From positions 1 to 64,000 of the forward strand of contig JADJXA010000007.1 of the NCBI GenBank assembly GCA_016716065.1: DNA of 64,000 nt. Reading direction: 5' to 3'. The DNA comes from Candidatus Leptovillus gracilis (GTDB lineage Bacteria; Chloroflexota; Anaerolineae; Promineifilales; Promineifilaceae). Below the pieces are notes generated by a model. That model did not search any database. It had not been told where the DNA came from and was given only the letters and a program-made list of their open reading frames with translations. A program made the translations under genes and the position numbers. This document shows positions 1 through 8,447 of the stretch, piece after piece. Position 1 is the stretch's first letter. Each line of letters opens with the position of its first letter.

Positions 1-690
1 CTGGACCATCGGATTCCTCTGCAATTCTTTGGCCGAATCGCTGAGAACGATGGTCCCGGTCTGGAGTACATAGCCACGATGGGCGACTTGCAAGGCCATA
101 TGCGCGTTTTGTTCCACCAGCAAGACAGTCGTGCCAGTCTGGTTGATGGCTAGAATGGTGTCAAAAATGGCTTCCACCAGAACCGGAGCCAGACCCATCG
201 AGGGTTCGTCCAGCAGCAGCAAGTTGGGCCGTGACATCATCGCCCGGCCCATAGCCAACATTTGCTGCTCGCCACCGCTCATGGTCCCGGCGAGCTGCTT
301 TTTACGTTCTGCCAGACGAGGGAACAAGTCATAGACAGCTTGTATATCGGCGAGAATGCCTTCTTTGTCTGTGCGGTGAAAAGCGCCCATTTCCAGGTTT
401 TCTAACACTGTCAATTTGGCAAAGACACCGCGCCCTTCGGGGACCATGGCCACGCCCTTGCTGACCAGGTGATGGGCTTTGAATTGGCTTAAATCTTCGC
501 CGCCCAGAGTGATAGCGCCCGGCTTTGGCGGAATCAGGCCGCTGATGGAGCGCAGCGTGGTGGTTTTGCCGGCGCCATTGCCGCCGATGAGGGAAACAAT
601 TTCACCTTTTTCAACCTTCAGTGAAATACCTTTCAGGGCGTGAATGTTGCCGTAGTAGGCGTGTAGATTGTTGATTTCGAGTAGGGCCAT
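1..690 (-). CDS. livF: Branched-chain amino acid ABC transporter ATPase LivF (3' end cut by window)
   Basis: This is one of the two cytoplasmic ATPases that power uptake through the LivHM channel. The frame is open from the ATG at 690 to the window edge, giving 230 residues of a family that is usually about 235, so only the last few residues are missing. It shows Walker A (GGNGAGKTT, residues ~36-44), the ABC signature MSGGEQQ, and Walker B followed by DEP. It is the last gene of the minus-strand livJHMGF cluster, 84 bp after livG. LivF rather than LivG is inferred from order, length and the start MALLEINNLHAYYG. Confidence 0.93.
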   Translation of the reverse strand, partial: MALLEINNLHAYYGNIHALKGISLKVEKGEIVSLIGGNGAGKTTTLRSISGLIPPKPGAITLGGEDLSQFKAHHLVSKGVAMVPEGRGVFAKLTVLENLEMGAFHRTDKEGILADIQAVYDLFPRLAERKKQLAGTMSGGEQQMLAMGRAMMSRPNLLLLDEPSMGLAPVLVEAIFDTILAINQTGTTVLLVEQNAHMALQVAHRGYVLQTGTIVLSDSAKELQRNPMVQ

Positions 691-774
691 CTGGATGATT
701 CCTTGCCTCTTTCGTCGTAGTTTTCGGTATTCGGTGCTCAGTGACCAGTGTTCAGTGTCTTCCGTTTACACGGG

Positions 775-1572
775 TTACACAGGCACTTCAATAGTCGCGC
801 TGGCGGCCGCGCCGCGCCCCAGATAGGCTTCAATAACCTGCGGATTGCTTTGGATGTCGGCCGGTAGACCCTCGGCGATTTTTTTGCCGTAATCCAACAC
901 GGTGATGTATTCGGAAATGCCCATGACCACGCGCATATCGTGTTCGATGAGCAGGATGGTGATGTCTAATTCGTCGCGCATGTGTTTGATAAATTCGGTG
1001 GTTTCGGCTGTTTCACGGGGATTCATGCCGGCCGTTGGTTCGTCCAGCAGCAGCAGTTTGGGTTTACTGGCTAAGGCCCTGGCAATTTCCAGGCGGCGCT
1101 GATCGCCATAGGGTAGGTTGCGGGCCAGGTCGTCGCCTTTGCCGCGCAGCCCCACAAAATCGAGCAGGCGGTTGGCTTCTTGAAGGGCTTCCCGTTCTTC
1201 CTTGACCGTTGTGGGCAGGTGGAAAAGCGCGCCGATCCAATTGGAATGCAGTTGGGGTTCCATGCCGCACAAGATGTTTTCAATGGTGGACATGGAGTTA
1301 AACAGGCGGATGTTTTGATAGGTGCGGGAGATGCCCAGTTGGGCGATTTGGTCAGGGGAGCGGCCTTTGATGGAACGGCCGTTAAACACAATATCCCCCT
1401 CGTCAATGTTGTAAAAGCCGGTGATACAGTTGAAGAAGGTGGTTTTCCCCGCGCCATTGGGGCCAATAATACTGACAATAGAGCGCAGAGGAATGCTAAA
1501 AGTCAGGTCGCTGACAGCCACCAAACCACCAAATCGTTTCACAACTCTTTGTGTTTCCAGGATGTTGGTCAT
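775..1572 (-). CDS. livG: Branched-chain amino acid ABC transporter ATPase LivG
   Basis: This is the second transporter ATPase, 265 residues. Walker A is GPNGAGKTT, the signature region reads LPYGDQRRLEIARAL, and Walker B is LLLLDEPTAGMNP, with the extended C-terminus typical of LivG. An in-frame ATG exists at 1653, but the start at 1572 (MTNILETQ) is preferred because AGAGGA lies 7 bases upstream and the family begins there. The extra upstream codons would run into a dispersed repeat at 1616-1680. Confidence 0.93.
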   Translation of the reverse strand: MTNILETQRVVKRFGGLVAVSDLTFSIPLRSIVSIIGPNGAGKTTFFNCITGFYNIDEGDIVFNGRSIKGRSPDQIAQLGISRTYQNIRLFNSMSTIENILCGMEPQLHSNWIGALFHLPTTVKEEREALQEANRLLDFVGLRGKGDDLARNLPYGDQRRLEIARALASKPKLLLLDEPTAGMNPRETAETTEFIKHMRDELDITILLIEHDMRVVMGISEYITVLDYGKKIAEGLPADIQSNPQVIEAYLGRGAAASATIEVPV

Positions 1573-1615
1573 GGATGTATCCTCTTTGCTTAGTAATCGT
1601 CTAGGAGTAACTTCC

Positions 1616-1680
1616 TGTTTTTTAGATTGGACCAATCTTGGAGATTGGTCCAATCTGGGCCATGTAATTTCTAGATGATC
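1616..1680. repeat. Dispersed palindromic repeat, family C, copy 1
   Basis: This livM-livG gap contains two 15-bp near-palindromes (AGATTGGaCCAATCT, then AGATTGGtCCAATCT) followed by GGGCCATGTAATTTCTAGAT. A copy in opposite orientation lies at 21137-21188 and has only one of the two palindromes. The two copies otherwise match over about 45 bp. Confidence 0.7.
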
Positions 1681-1682
1681 AC

Positions 1683-3386
1683 TTAGGCCAGCGAGCTGGC
1701 TTCTTCCAGCTCATCGTCGTGCCTGTGCGCCATCTCTTCCGCTTCGTGCAGTTCGCGGCGGCGAATGGGTGAAGGCCACAGCCCTTCGGGGCGCAGCAGC
1801 ATGGTGACGATAAGCAGCGCGCCATACAGCAGCATCCGATACTCGGCAAATTCGCGCAGCAGTTCCGGCAGGCCCACCAGCACCAACGCGCCGACCACCA
1901 CGCCAGGCAAGCTGCCCAGCCCACCAACGATGATCAGACTTAACACGTTGATGGAGATGAGCAGGTTGAAGCTGTGGGGAAAGATGGAGCTAAGGCGAGC
2001 GGCAAAAATAGCCCCGGCCAGACCGGAAAAAGCGGCGCCGGTGGCAAAAGCCATCAGTTTGGTGCTGACAAGGCGGATGCCCATCGCTTCGGCAACGTCT
2101 TCATCTTCGCGCAGGGCCATCCACTGCCGCCCTAACCGCGCATCGCGGAAACGCCAGGAAACAAAAGCGGCCAAAAGACAGCCGGCCAATATCAGGTAAT
2201 AAAAATGCTGCGGCTGGACAAAAACGAAGCTGCCGATTTGTGGCCGGCCGATTTGCAGGATACCTTGCGCGCCGCCGATATATGGTTTGAGCAGGTCGGA
2301 GACGACAAGGACGCGGATGATTTCACCAAAGCCCAGGGTAACGATGGCCAGATAGTCACCGCGCATTCGCAGGACAGGGATGCCCAGGATGATCCCGGCG
2401 GTGGTGGCGGCCAATACGCTGAAGGGCAGCGCCGTCCAAAATGACAACCCGCCGATACCCAGGTGTCCCTCGGTGGTGAGCAGCCCCATCACATAAGCAC
2501 CGATGGCGAAAAAAGCGACGTAGCCCAGATCGAGCAGACCGGCAAAACCAACGACGATGTTTAGCCCCAGCCCCATGAGAATGAATGTGCCCACAATGTT
2601 GGCGACTTCGGTGAGGTAGGTTCCCATGATGATGGGCAGCATGAGGATGAAAATGATGAGCAGGCCGATGTTGAGGCGGCGTAGTTGGGTGGCGGTAGAT
2701 GGCGACATGGTGGCGCGGCGCTGCTGCATGGCGCCCTGGCCCTGGGCGGCCCACCAGGCGCTGCCAACGGTGGCCAGGATGAAGATGAGAACGGCCGTCA
2801 CCGGGGTAATCCCTTTAGCGCCAAACAAGAAGCTAAGCAGGCCGCGAGGGGCATACGGCCGTAAAATCAGCAGCAAAATCTCCGACAACAAGCCAATGCA
2901 CAGCGTCCATAACAGGCCATACAGCAGCGGCTTCTGAATGCGCTGCGGCAGCATGTCGAAAGCCGCGCCCAGGACACCCAACACCCCCATGACGGCCAAC
3001 AGGATCAGACTGCCGGTGACTGGTTCCTGCCCAAACGTCAGAATTTCGATGAGCGCCGGTGAGACGTTGACGAAGGAAGTGCGAATGCCTGGCCAGGCGA
3101 TGGTCAGGAAAATGAGGGCGATGACGGGAACGGCCGTTAACAAGCCGGCCGTCAGACCACGCAGCACAACCCCCAACGGCGCGACCCCTTCACCCTTTTG
3201 CCAGGAAAAATACCCGGCGAGCAGCGCCGCGCCAAATAATAACAACTGTCCCAATGTTAAAACACCGGTGATAATGTCGCGCACGTCAAACGATTGAACC
3301 ATGCCAATGGCGCTGACGCTTAAAGCCACCACCCCGGCGATCAGGCCAATACGGACCGCTTTGCCAAAGTTCGCTGTTTGGGTCAT
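1683..3386 (-). CDS. livM: Branched-chain amino acid ABC transporter permease LivM, N-terminally extended
   Basis: This membrane permease has 567 residues. The canonical LivM core starts near residue 230 (LRRLNIGLLIIFILMLP) and includes GLGLNIVVGFAGLLDLGYVA and a cytoplasmic loop with REDEDVAEAMGI. In front of it are roughly 220 residues with five or six more hydrophobic segments, making the protein longer than the usual 300-430. The start at 3386 has AGGAG six bases upstream; the frame stays open to 3686, but that part overlaps livH and lacks similarity. The stop lies 110 bp before livG. Confidence 0.9.
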   Translation of the reverse strand: MTQTANFGKAVRIGLIAGVVALSVSAIGMVQSFDVRDIITGVLTLGQLLLFGAALLAGYFSWQKGEGVAPLGVVLRGLTAGLLTAVPVIALIFLTIAWPGIRTSFVNVSPALIEILTFGQEPVTGSLILLAVMGVLGVLGAAFDMLPQRIQKPLLYGLLWTLCIGLLSEILLLILRPYAPRGLLSFLFGAKGITPVTAVLIFILATVGSAWWAAQGQGAMQQRRATMSPSTATQLRRLNIGLLIIFILMLPIIMGTYLTEVANIVGTFILMGLGLNIVVGFAGLLDLGYVAFFAIGAYVMGLLTTEGHLGIGGLSFWTALPFSVLAATTAGIILGIPVLRMRGDYLAIVTLGFGEIIRVLVVSDLLKPYIGGAQGILQIGRPQIGSFVFVQPQHFYYLILAGCLLAAFVSWRFRDARLGRQWMALREDEDVAEAMGIRLVSTKLMAFATGAAFSGLAGAIFAARLSSIFPHSFNLLISINVLSLIIVGGLGSLPGVVVGALVLVGLPELLREFAEYRMLLYGALLIVTMLLRPEGLWPSPIRRRELHEAEEMAHRHDDELEEASSLA

Positions 3387-3397
3387 GGGTCGCTCCT

Positions 3398-4468
3398 TTA
3401 AGCCTTTTTCTCGGCCAACTTCTCGCCGATGAGACCTTGCGGACGGAAGATCAACACCAACACCAACATGGTAAAGGCGATAACGTCTTTCAATTGGTGC
3501 GCGCCGGTCAGTCCCAATCCTTCCAGGAACAGCGGCGGCCCCACCGCCTCGATCACGCCCAGCAGCAAGCCGCCCAGCGCTGCGCCGGGAATGCTGCCAA
3601 TGCCGCCAAACACAGCGGCCGTAAACGCCTTGATGCCCGGCACAAAGCCCATGTAAAAATGAACCTGGCGGAACACCAGGCCCCACAACACCCCAGCGAT
3701 GCCAGCCATCGAGGCGCCAATGGCAAAAGTGATGGAAATGGTGCGGTCTACGTTGATGCCCATCAACGCAGCGACATCTTTATCTTCGGCGACAGCGCGG
3801 ATGGCTTTGCCTGTTTTGGTGCGCTGGATAAAAAGGGAGAGGAATATCAGGGCCAAAACGGTCGTAGCCATGACGACAACGCGAGTGCGCAAAAACTCCA
3901 GGCCAAAGATAGAGATGCGCCCTTGCAGCACAGCCGGGACGGGAAAGGGAATCAGCGCCGAGCCAAACAGACCGCGAAAAAAATATTGCCAGAAAAAGGA
4001 CGCGCCAATGGCTGTAATCAGTGGAACCAGTCGGGGCGCGCGCCGCAGCGGGCGGTAAGCAATGCGTTCGGTTAACAAAGAGATGCCAATGGCGGTGAGA
4101 ATGGAAACGGCCGTAATCAGCAGCAGCCCCAGCAATGGATTAGAATCTAAAAACCCCGATGCGCTTAAATACGTCGCTACCAACACAGTAGACGTCACCG
4201 CCCCCGACATAAAAAACTCACCATGGGCAAAATTAATCATAAACAAAACGCCGTAAACCATGGTGTAACCCAGGGCGATCAGCGCGTAAAGACTGCCTTG
4301 CGACAGACCTGAAATGAAAAAATCTAACCATGTGGACGCGGAGTACGTATTTCCCACCCCCAAAAACAGCTTGGCCACCGTACCATAAATAACCAATACA
4401 ATGATGACAGCCCGAAACAACCACAAAAAGACGCCGATGAAATCAATCTCTTTGAATCGTGGGGACAT
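3398..4468 (-). CDS. livH: Branched-chain amino acid ABC transporter permease LivH
   Basis: This is the partner permease, 356 residues, many hydrophobic segments. The LivH hallmark SGLSQGSLYALIALGYTMVY begins near residue 48, after an extra N-terminal membrane segment, so it too is longer at the front than usual. The EAA-like loop contains AVAEDKDVAALMGINVDRT. The start at 4468 is chosen because CAGGAG precedes it by a few bases; an in-frame ATG five codons upstream (4483) lacks a ribosome site. It ends 11 bp before livM. Confidence 0.92.
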   Translation of the reverse strand: MSPRFKEIDFIGVFLWLFRAVIIVLVIYGTVAKLFLGVGNTYSASTWLDFFISGLSQGSLYALIALGYTMVYGVLFMINFAHGEFFMSGAVTSTVLVATYLSASGFLDSNPLLGLLLITAVSILTAIGISLLTERIAYRPLRRAPRLVPLITAIGASFFWQYFFRGLFGSALIPFPVPAVLQGRISIFGLEFLRTRVVVMATTVLALIFLSLFIQRTKTGKAIRAVAEDKDVAALMGINVDRTISITFAIGASMAGIAGVLWGLVFRQVHFYMGFVPGIKAFTAAVFGGIGSIPGAALGGLLLGVIEAVGPPLFLEGLGLTGAHQLKDVIAFTMLVLVLIFRPQGLIGEKLAEKKA

Positions 4469-4550
4469 GCGCTCCTGCTCCATAAGGTCACGGCCACAAC
4501 GGGCGAGACCATACTCCTGCGTGTCGAGAACGGTTAAACCAAATGAAGAT

Positions 4551-4586
4551 AAGAACAGGCTCCGGGCATGGCCGGAGCCTGTTCTT
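4551..4586 (-). terminator. Strong hairpin between livJ and livH
   Basis: A perfect 15-bp stem (AAGAACAGGCTCCGG with its complement) closes a 6-base loop. There is no clear T-tract on the minus strand after it. It therefore fits a partial terminator or an mRNA-stabilising hairpin that lets the binding protein be made in excess over the permeases, as is common after solute-binding protein genes. Confidence 0.7.
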
Positions 4587-4625
4587 ATTAACTCGGCATG
4601 TCAGACATAGCCGAATGCTTGAAGA

Positions 4626-5888
4626 TTAGGGCCATATGCGAGCAAATTCGCCGCTTTGGACCTGACTGACGGAGATTTTCGGGTCGGCGCAGTCACCATT
4701 GGCGTTGCAGGTGATGGTTCCGGTAATACCTTCCAGGCCGGAAGTGGCAAACAAAGCATCGCGCAGCGCCTGACGGCCGATCAACAACGAACCGTCGGCC
4801 CCTTGTTGGGCGACCTTTTCGATGGCGTCCAGCACCATGTTGGTGGCGTCAAAGGCGTGGGCATGGAATGGCGCAGTGGGGTCGCCGCCGGCCTTTTCCC
4901 GATACAATGGCAGGAAGGTGTCGGTGTAGAAGGCATTGCTGAAGCTCAGGTCTGGGCCAGAGGCATACATCTCTTCAGACGTGCCAGACGTATTCGCCAG
5001 GAAGCTGGGCGATTGAATGCCATCCGCGCCGGCCAGGATGACGCCGCTCAGGCTGTCAATGTCGCTGGCTGTGTTCACAATCAACGAACCCAACGGGATG
5101 AAAACGGGCAGATAGATGAATTCTGGGCCAGCCGTAGCGACGGAAGTCAGCAGTGGCTCCACGTTGGTCGCGTCTGCGGCTTCCGCTTCAAAAGCGACCA
5201 TTTCGCCGCCCAGAGCTTTGAAGGCGTCGGAGAAGACAGATGCCAGACCTTCGGTGTAGGGGTCGCCATCGTGGATGGCCGCTGCTTTGCGGATGCCCAA
5301 TTCATTGTAGGCAAATTCGGCCATCGCCGCGCCCTGAACCTCGTCGTTGTGGGCGGTGCGCAGATAGCCGGGTTGATGCTGCGCCGGATCGGTCAGTGAC
5401 GGGGAGGTGTTGGACGGGGAGACCATGGCGTAACCAGCATCCGATATGATTTTGGCTGCCGGAACGCCAGCGCCAGAGCAGCTCGTGCCAATCATGGCGA
5501 CGATCTGCGGGTTGGAGACGATTTTCTGGGCTGAGGTTTGTCCACCTTCGGCGCTGCAGCCGTCATCTTCTGGCTGCAAGGTGATGGAATGGCCCATAAT
5601 TTCGCCGCGCAAAGCAATGGCGATTTCTACGCCATACTGCGAGTCCAGGCCAAGTTCCGTGTTGGGGCCGGAAATGACCAGAGAGGACGCCAGCAGAATA
5701 GGATCACCGGCGGCGATTTCCACACAGCCGATGGCATCGGTACAGGTGGCGGCGGCGGGAGCTTCGGGGGCGGTTGCGCCGGTTGTGGGCTGGGCGGCCG
5801 GCTCAGTGGTGGTACCACCGCCGCCGCAGGCAACCAGGAACAGGGCCAACAACAGGGATAACAATACCAAGAGAGTTGATCGTTTCAT
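4626..5888 (-). CDS. livJ: Branched-chain amino acid ABC transporter substrate-binding lipoprotein
   Basis: This extracellular ligand-binding protein (Peripla_BP_6 type, 420 residues) delivers substrate to LivHM. The signal peptide MKRSTLLVLLSLLLALFLVAC ends in a lipobox with the acylated Cys at about residue 21, followed by a Gly/Thr/Pro-rich linker. The mature part begins near GDPILLASSLVISGPNTELG. The start at 5888 has a near-perfect AGGAGGAGA Shine-Dalgarno. It is the first gene of the cluster. The true substrate cannot be read from sequence; related proteins bind leucine, other amino acids, amides or urea. Confidence 0.9.
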   Translation of the reverse strand: MKRSTLLVLLSLLLALFLVACGGGGTTTEPAAQPTTGATAPEAPAAATCTDAIGCVEIAAGDPILLASSLVISGPNTELGLDSQYGVEIAIALRGEIMGHSITLQPEDDGCSAEGGQTSAQKIVSNPQIVAMIGTSCSGAGVPAAKIISDAGYAMVSPSNTSPSLTDPAQHQPGYLRTAHNDEVQGAAMAEFAYNELGIRKAAAIHDGDPYTEGLASVFSDAFKALGGEMVAFEAEAADATNVEPLLTSVATAGPEFIYLPVFIPLGSLIVNTASDIDSLSGVILAGADGIQSPSFLANTSGTSEEMYASGPDLSFSNAFYTDTFLPLYREKAGGDPTAPFHAHAFDATNMVLDAIEKVAQQGADGSLLIGRQALRDALFATSGLEGITGTITCNANGDCADPKISVSQVQSGEFARIWP

Positions 5889-6109
5889 GTTTTCTCCTCC
5901 TAAGGATGTTTTTATCATCTACAGAACTCAGTGATGAATTTTATACAGCTTAACTTACGTGACTTGATAGTGGGGGGGAACTTGGTGGTGCGTATAACAG
6001 GTTTTTCTCTTCTATTCCAGTTATCACCTCCTCATCAATAGTACTTTGATACCGAAGAAATTCTAGTGGATAATTATCTCTTGTCAAACGGCAATTTATT
6101 TTTGGGGGG

Positions 6110-6147
6110 AAAAGGACGGCCGTTCATTCCCCACCGGCCATCCTTTT
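6110..6147 (-). terminator. Probable phoU terminator
   Basis: A 13-bp stem with one G-U pair (AAAAGGAtGGCCG with CGGCCgTCCTTTT) closes a 12-base loop just after the phoU stop. One copy of the ACGGCCGT palindrome forms part of the stem. The gap between it and livJ (5889-6109) holds an A/T-rich stretch with TATAAAAT (5938-5945, minus) that could be the livJ -10 box; nothing else was seen there. Confidence 0.6.
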
Positions 6148-6157
6148 ACTGGGTTGT

Positions 6158-6865
6158 CTACTCGGGCAGTAACGCCCCAAAATCGTCAATGTCGTCAATA
6201 TCGTCCAGATTTTCCACAAACTCACTGGTAACCATAAAGATAACCCGCTCGGCCATGTTAATCGCCCGATCTCCCATCCGCTCCAGATTATGACCAATCC
6301 ACAGCAGGAAAGTGGCCCGCCGAATGTATCCGGGGTCTTGCTGCATTTGCTCTAAAGCCCCCACATAGAGTTTGCGATAATGATCGTCCAGTTTATCATC
6401 CCGTTTAATCACGCTGTAAGCCAGGTCTACATTACGCTCAATATAAGCACGCACACTCTGCTCCACCATTTGGCTGGCGCGTTTAGCCATTTTGGGCAGC
6501 TTGTACAATGTATCTATAGACTCTTCGCCTTCCAGGCGCGAGACCAGCTTGGCAATACCGGCGGCGTGGTCGCCAATGCGTTCTAGTTCCACCGCCATGT
6601 GAATACCGGCAATCACCACGCGCAGGTCAATGGCTAATGGCTGCTGGGTAGCCAGAATACGCAGGCTTTCTACTTCAACTTTGAATCGCAGGGCGTTGAT
6701 TTCATGGTCGCCGACGATTACTTCTTGAGCCAGCCGCACGTCTCGCTGCGCCAGGGCGGTCATGGCCTGGTCTATGGCTGTTTCCACCAGGCTGCCCAGA
6801 CGCAAAATATCTTCGCGCAAATCGTTTAATTCTCGTTCTAAGACGGCTCTTTGTTGCAAGGCCAT
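6158..6865 (-). CDS. phoU: Phosphate transport regulator PhoU
   Basis: PhoU links the Pst phosphate transporter to its sensor kinase and limits phosphate uptake. The 235-residue protein has the two three-helix-bundle repeats of the family, with the metal-site motifs ELERIGDHAAGIA (first repeat) and NLERMGDRAINMAERV (second repeat). GAGGTG lies 5 bases before the ATG. No pst genes are in the window. It follows a metallo-hydrolase gene by 9 bp, so the two may be co-transcribed. Confidence 0.95.
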   Translation of the reverse strand: MALQQRAVLERELNDLREDILRLGSLVETAIDQAMTALAQRDVRLAQEVIVGDHEINALRFKVEVESLRILATQQPLAIDLRVVIAGIHMAVELERIGDHAAGIAKLVSRLEGEESIDTLYKLPKMAKRASQMVEQSVRAYIERNVDLAYSVIKRDDKLDDHYRKLYVGALEQMQQDPGYIRRATFLLWIGHNLERMGDRAINMAERVIFMVTSEFVENLDDIDDIDDFGALLPE

Positions 6866-6874
6866 GGGAACACC

Positions 6875-7564
6875 TCAATTTTGTGTCAGTTCTGTATACA
6901 ACTGCATCCGATGGTTGCCGTCGGGGTCGGCCAGCGGCGCCCCGTGACCGCAGGCGAAGAGAGACGGCGTTTTTTCCAATAAACGAAGGGCGGACTGCTG
7001 GGCGGCTTGTTTGTCGGCGGTGATGGCCGGGGGAGAGGATTGGAGACGGCCGTTACGTGTGTTCAGCGCATCACCGGCAAATAACAAGCCGGTCGTCGGG
7101 CTGTACAGGGAGTAGTGGTCTGTCGTGTGGCCCGGCGTCGCCAATACTTCCAGGCCGCCCATCACCGGCACTGTGTCGCCAGCCCGGAAATGGCGCAGCG
7201 CCGCCTCAGGCACAGGTTTGTACCTGAAGAAGGTATCGGCGATGATATGGGCCAGCCAGGGGAGGTGTTTGGGGGAACGGCCGTTCTGCAGGAAAACGGC
7301 CGTGTCGTCACTGGCATACACCAGGGCGCCGGTGGCTGCCTGAACAGCCGCGGCGCTGCCGGCGTGGTCCAGATCGGCGTGGGTAATGACGATGCGCTTC
7401 AGGTCGGTCGGCTGATAGCCTAACCGGGCAACGGCCGTCAGCACCATCCCTTCATTCTTCGGCATTCCAGCGTCAATCAGCGTCAACCCATCCCCATCCA
7501 CACACAGATACAGGTTCACCGATTTGCCAGCCAGCCAATAAACGTTAGCTTGAATCTCCCTCAT
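6875..7564 (-). CDS. MBL-fold metallo-hydrolase
   Basis: A 229-residue metallo-beta-lactamase-fold protein. The zinc motif appears as THADLDHAG (residues ~58-66), where Thr replaces the first His of HxHxDH, and later GHTTDHY and AGDAL provide further ligands. This resembles the glyoxalase II/YqjP-like group. The start at 7564 (MREIQANVYWLAG) fits the family; the longer frame upstream overlaps the preceding gene entirely. It overlaps the 3' end of the upstream gene by 20 bp, which suggests coupled translation. Its substrate is unknown. Confidence 0.85.
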   Translation of the reverse strand: MREIQANVYWLAGKSVNLYLCVDGDGLTLIDAGMPKNEGMVLTAVARLGYQPTDLKRIVITHADLDHAGSAAAVQAATGALVYASDDTAVFLQNGRSPKHLPWLAHIIADTFFRYKPVPEAALRHFRAGDTVPVMGGLEVLATPGHTTDHYSLYSPTTGLLFAGDALNTRNGRLQSSPPAITADKQAAQQSALRLLEKTPSLFACGHGAPLADPDGNHRMQLYTELTQN

Positions 7565-8279
7565 ACACAACCTCGGCCAGATGCACCGCCTGACCATCAA
7601 ACGCCCGACGAATGGCCCCATACACCTCTGGCGACAATACCTCATGTTTCTGTTGACGCAAAAAGCCTTTGACCTTGGTGTAGTGCATGGCCGGGATGCG
7701 CGACTCTTTCAGGTCCAGCTCTGATGCGCCTTTGGTGGTAAAGACGATCAACGCGCCGATGGGCACTTCTTCCACCTCTGGGGCATTTTTGCGGATGAAG
7801 TTAGCCAGGCCCTCGACCATTCTTTCCACTTCCTGCGTTGGGTTGCCAATGGGTTCTTGCCCCAACAACCGGCGCAAAAAACCGCCCTTCTGCTGCCATT
7901 TGTCCCCCTGTACACTAATTTTGCCGGTATGGGGCTTGGGGTTAAAGACGATGATGCCCTGAGGCGTTAGCAGGGTGTGCGGGGCCGGCAGGAGAAAGTG
8001 GTAGATACGGCCGTTTTTGCTCACCTTCCGCGCCGCTTCATCCAATACCTGGTCCGGCCGTGGGCTGCGCACGTACCGCTGTGTCAGATAAATACCCACC
8101 TGCGACGCAATCCAACCCACAAACAGGGCCATCAACTGAAAGATAAACACCCGCTGGAAATCCGCCGACACAAACGCCAACGCCAGACCAAGCAGCAAAA
8201 TACCCATGCCGCCATAACTGGTAATTTTGGCTATCAGACTCAGCCGGGCAATCCGTTTTTCATCGCGTAAGATAATCAT
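7545..8279 (-). CDS. Membrane protein with NERD-like nuclease-related domain
   Basis: The 244-residue protein starts with a basic segment, then two hydrophobic helices (residues ~22-38 and ~45-63), followed by a soluble domain. The soluble part contains DQVLDEAARKV and LLTPQGIIVFNPKPHTGKI, which match the pattern of NERD domains (a strand ending in an acidic or K-containing element, then G-K/x-I). The usual catalytic E-x-K is degenerate here (NPK), so activity is doubtful. The family assignment is by eye. It precedes the metallo-hydrolase with overlap. Confidence 0.6.
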   Translation of the reverse strand: MIILRDEKRIARLSLIAKITSYGGMGILLLGLALAFVSADFQRVFIFQLMALFVGWIASQVGIYLTQRYVRSPRPDQVLDEAARKVSKNGRIYHFLLPAPHTLLTPQGIIVFNPKPHTGKISVQGDKWQQKGGFLRRLLGQEPIGNPTQEVERMVEGLANFIRKNAPEVEEVPIGALIVFTTKGASELDLKESRIPAMHYTKVKGFLRQQKHEVLSPEVYGAIRRAFDGQAVHLAEVVYEGDSS

Positions 8280-8317
8280 AGCACTCAGTTCGTTGGTTTG
8301 TTAAAAATGGTTGATTT

Positions 8318-8428
8318 CAGGTAACTATTTACCACGGAGACACGGAGGGCACAGAGATTGAACCTGTAAACATTCCGTGTTCCTTCAACTACGTTCAGGA
8401 CAAGCCTCTGTGCCTCTCGTGGTGAAAT
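8318..8428. repeat. Dispersed repeat, family B, copy 1
   Basis: This fills most of the gap between fabF and the NERD-like gene. It has the imperfect inverted ends ACCACGGAGACACGGAGGGC and CTCTGTGCCTCTCGTGGT. In reverse complement it aligns over about 105 bp with 21216-21320, including the shared inner words CTTGTCCTGA, GAAGGAACACG and TTTACAGG. Shorter relatives lie near 30456-30530 and 62990-63010. Confidence 0.75.
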
Positions 8429-8447
8429 CCCAAAGATCCCTTTTCTT

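Noticed and set aside
4551..4586. Classical rho-independent terminator ending livJ transcription
   Set aside because: The stem is strong but a T-run is missing, so it is reported as a partial terminator or stabilising hairpin.
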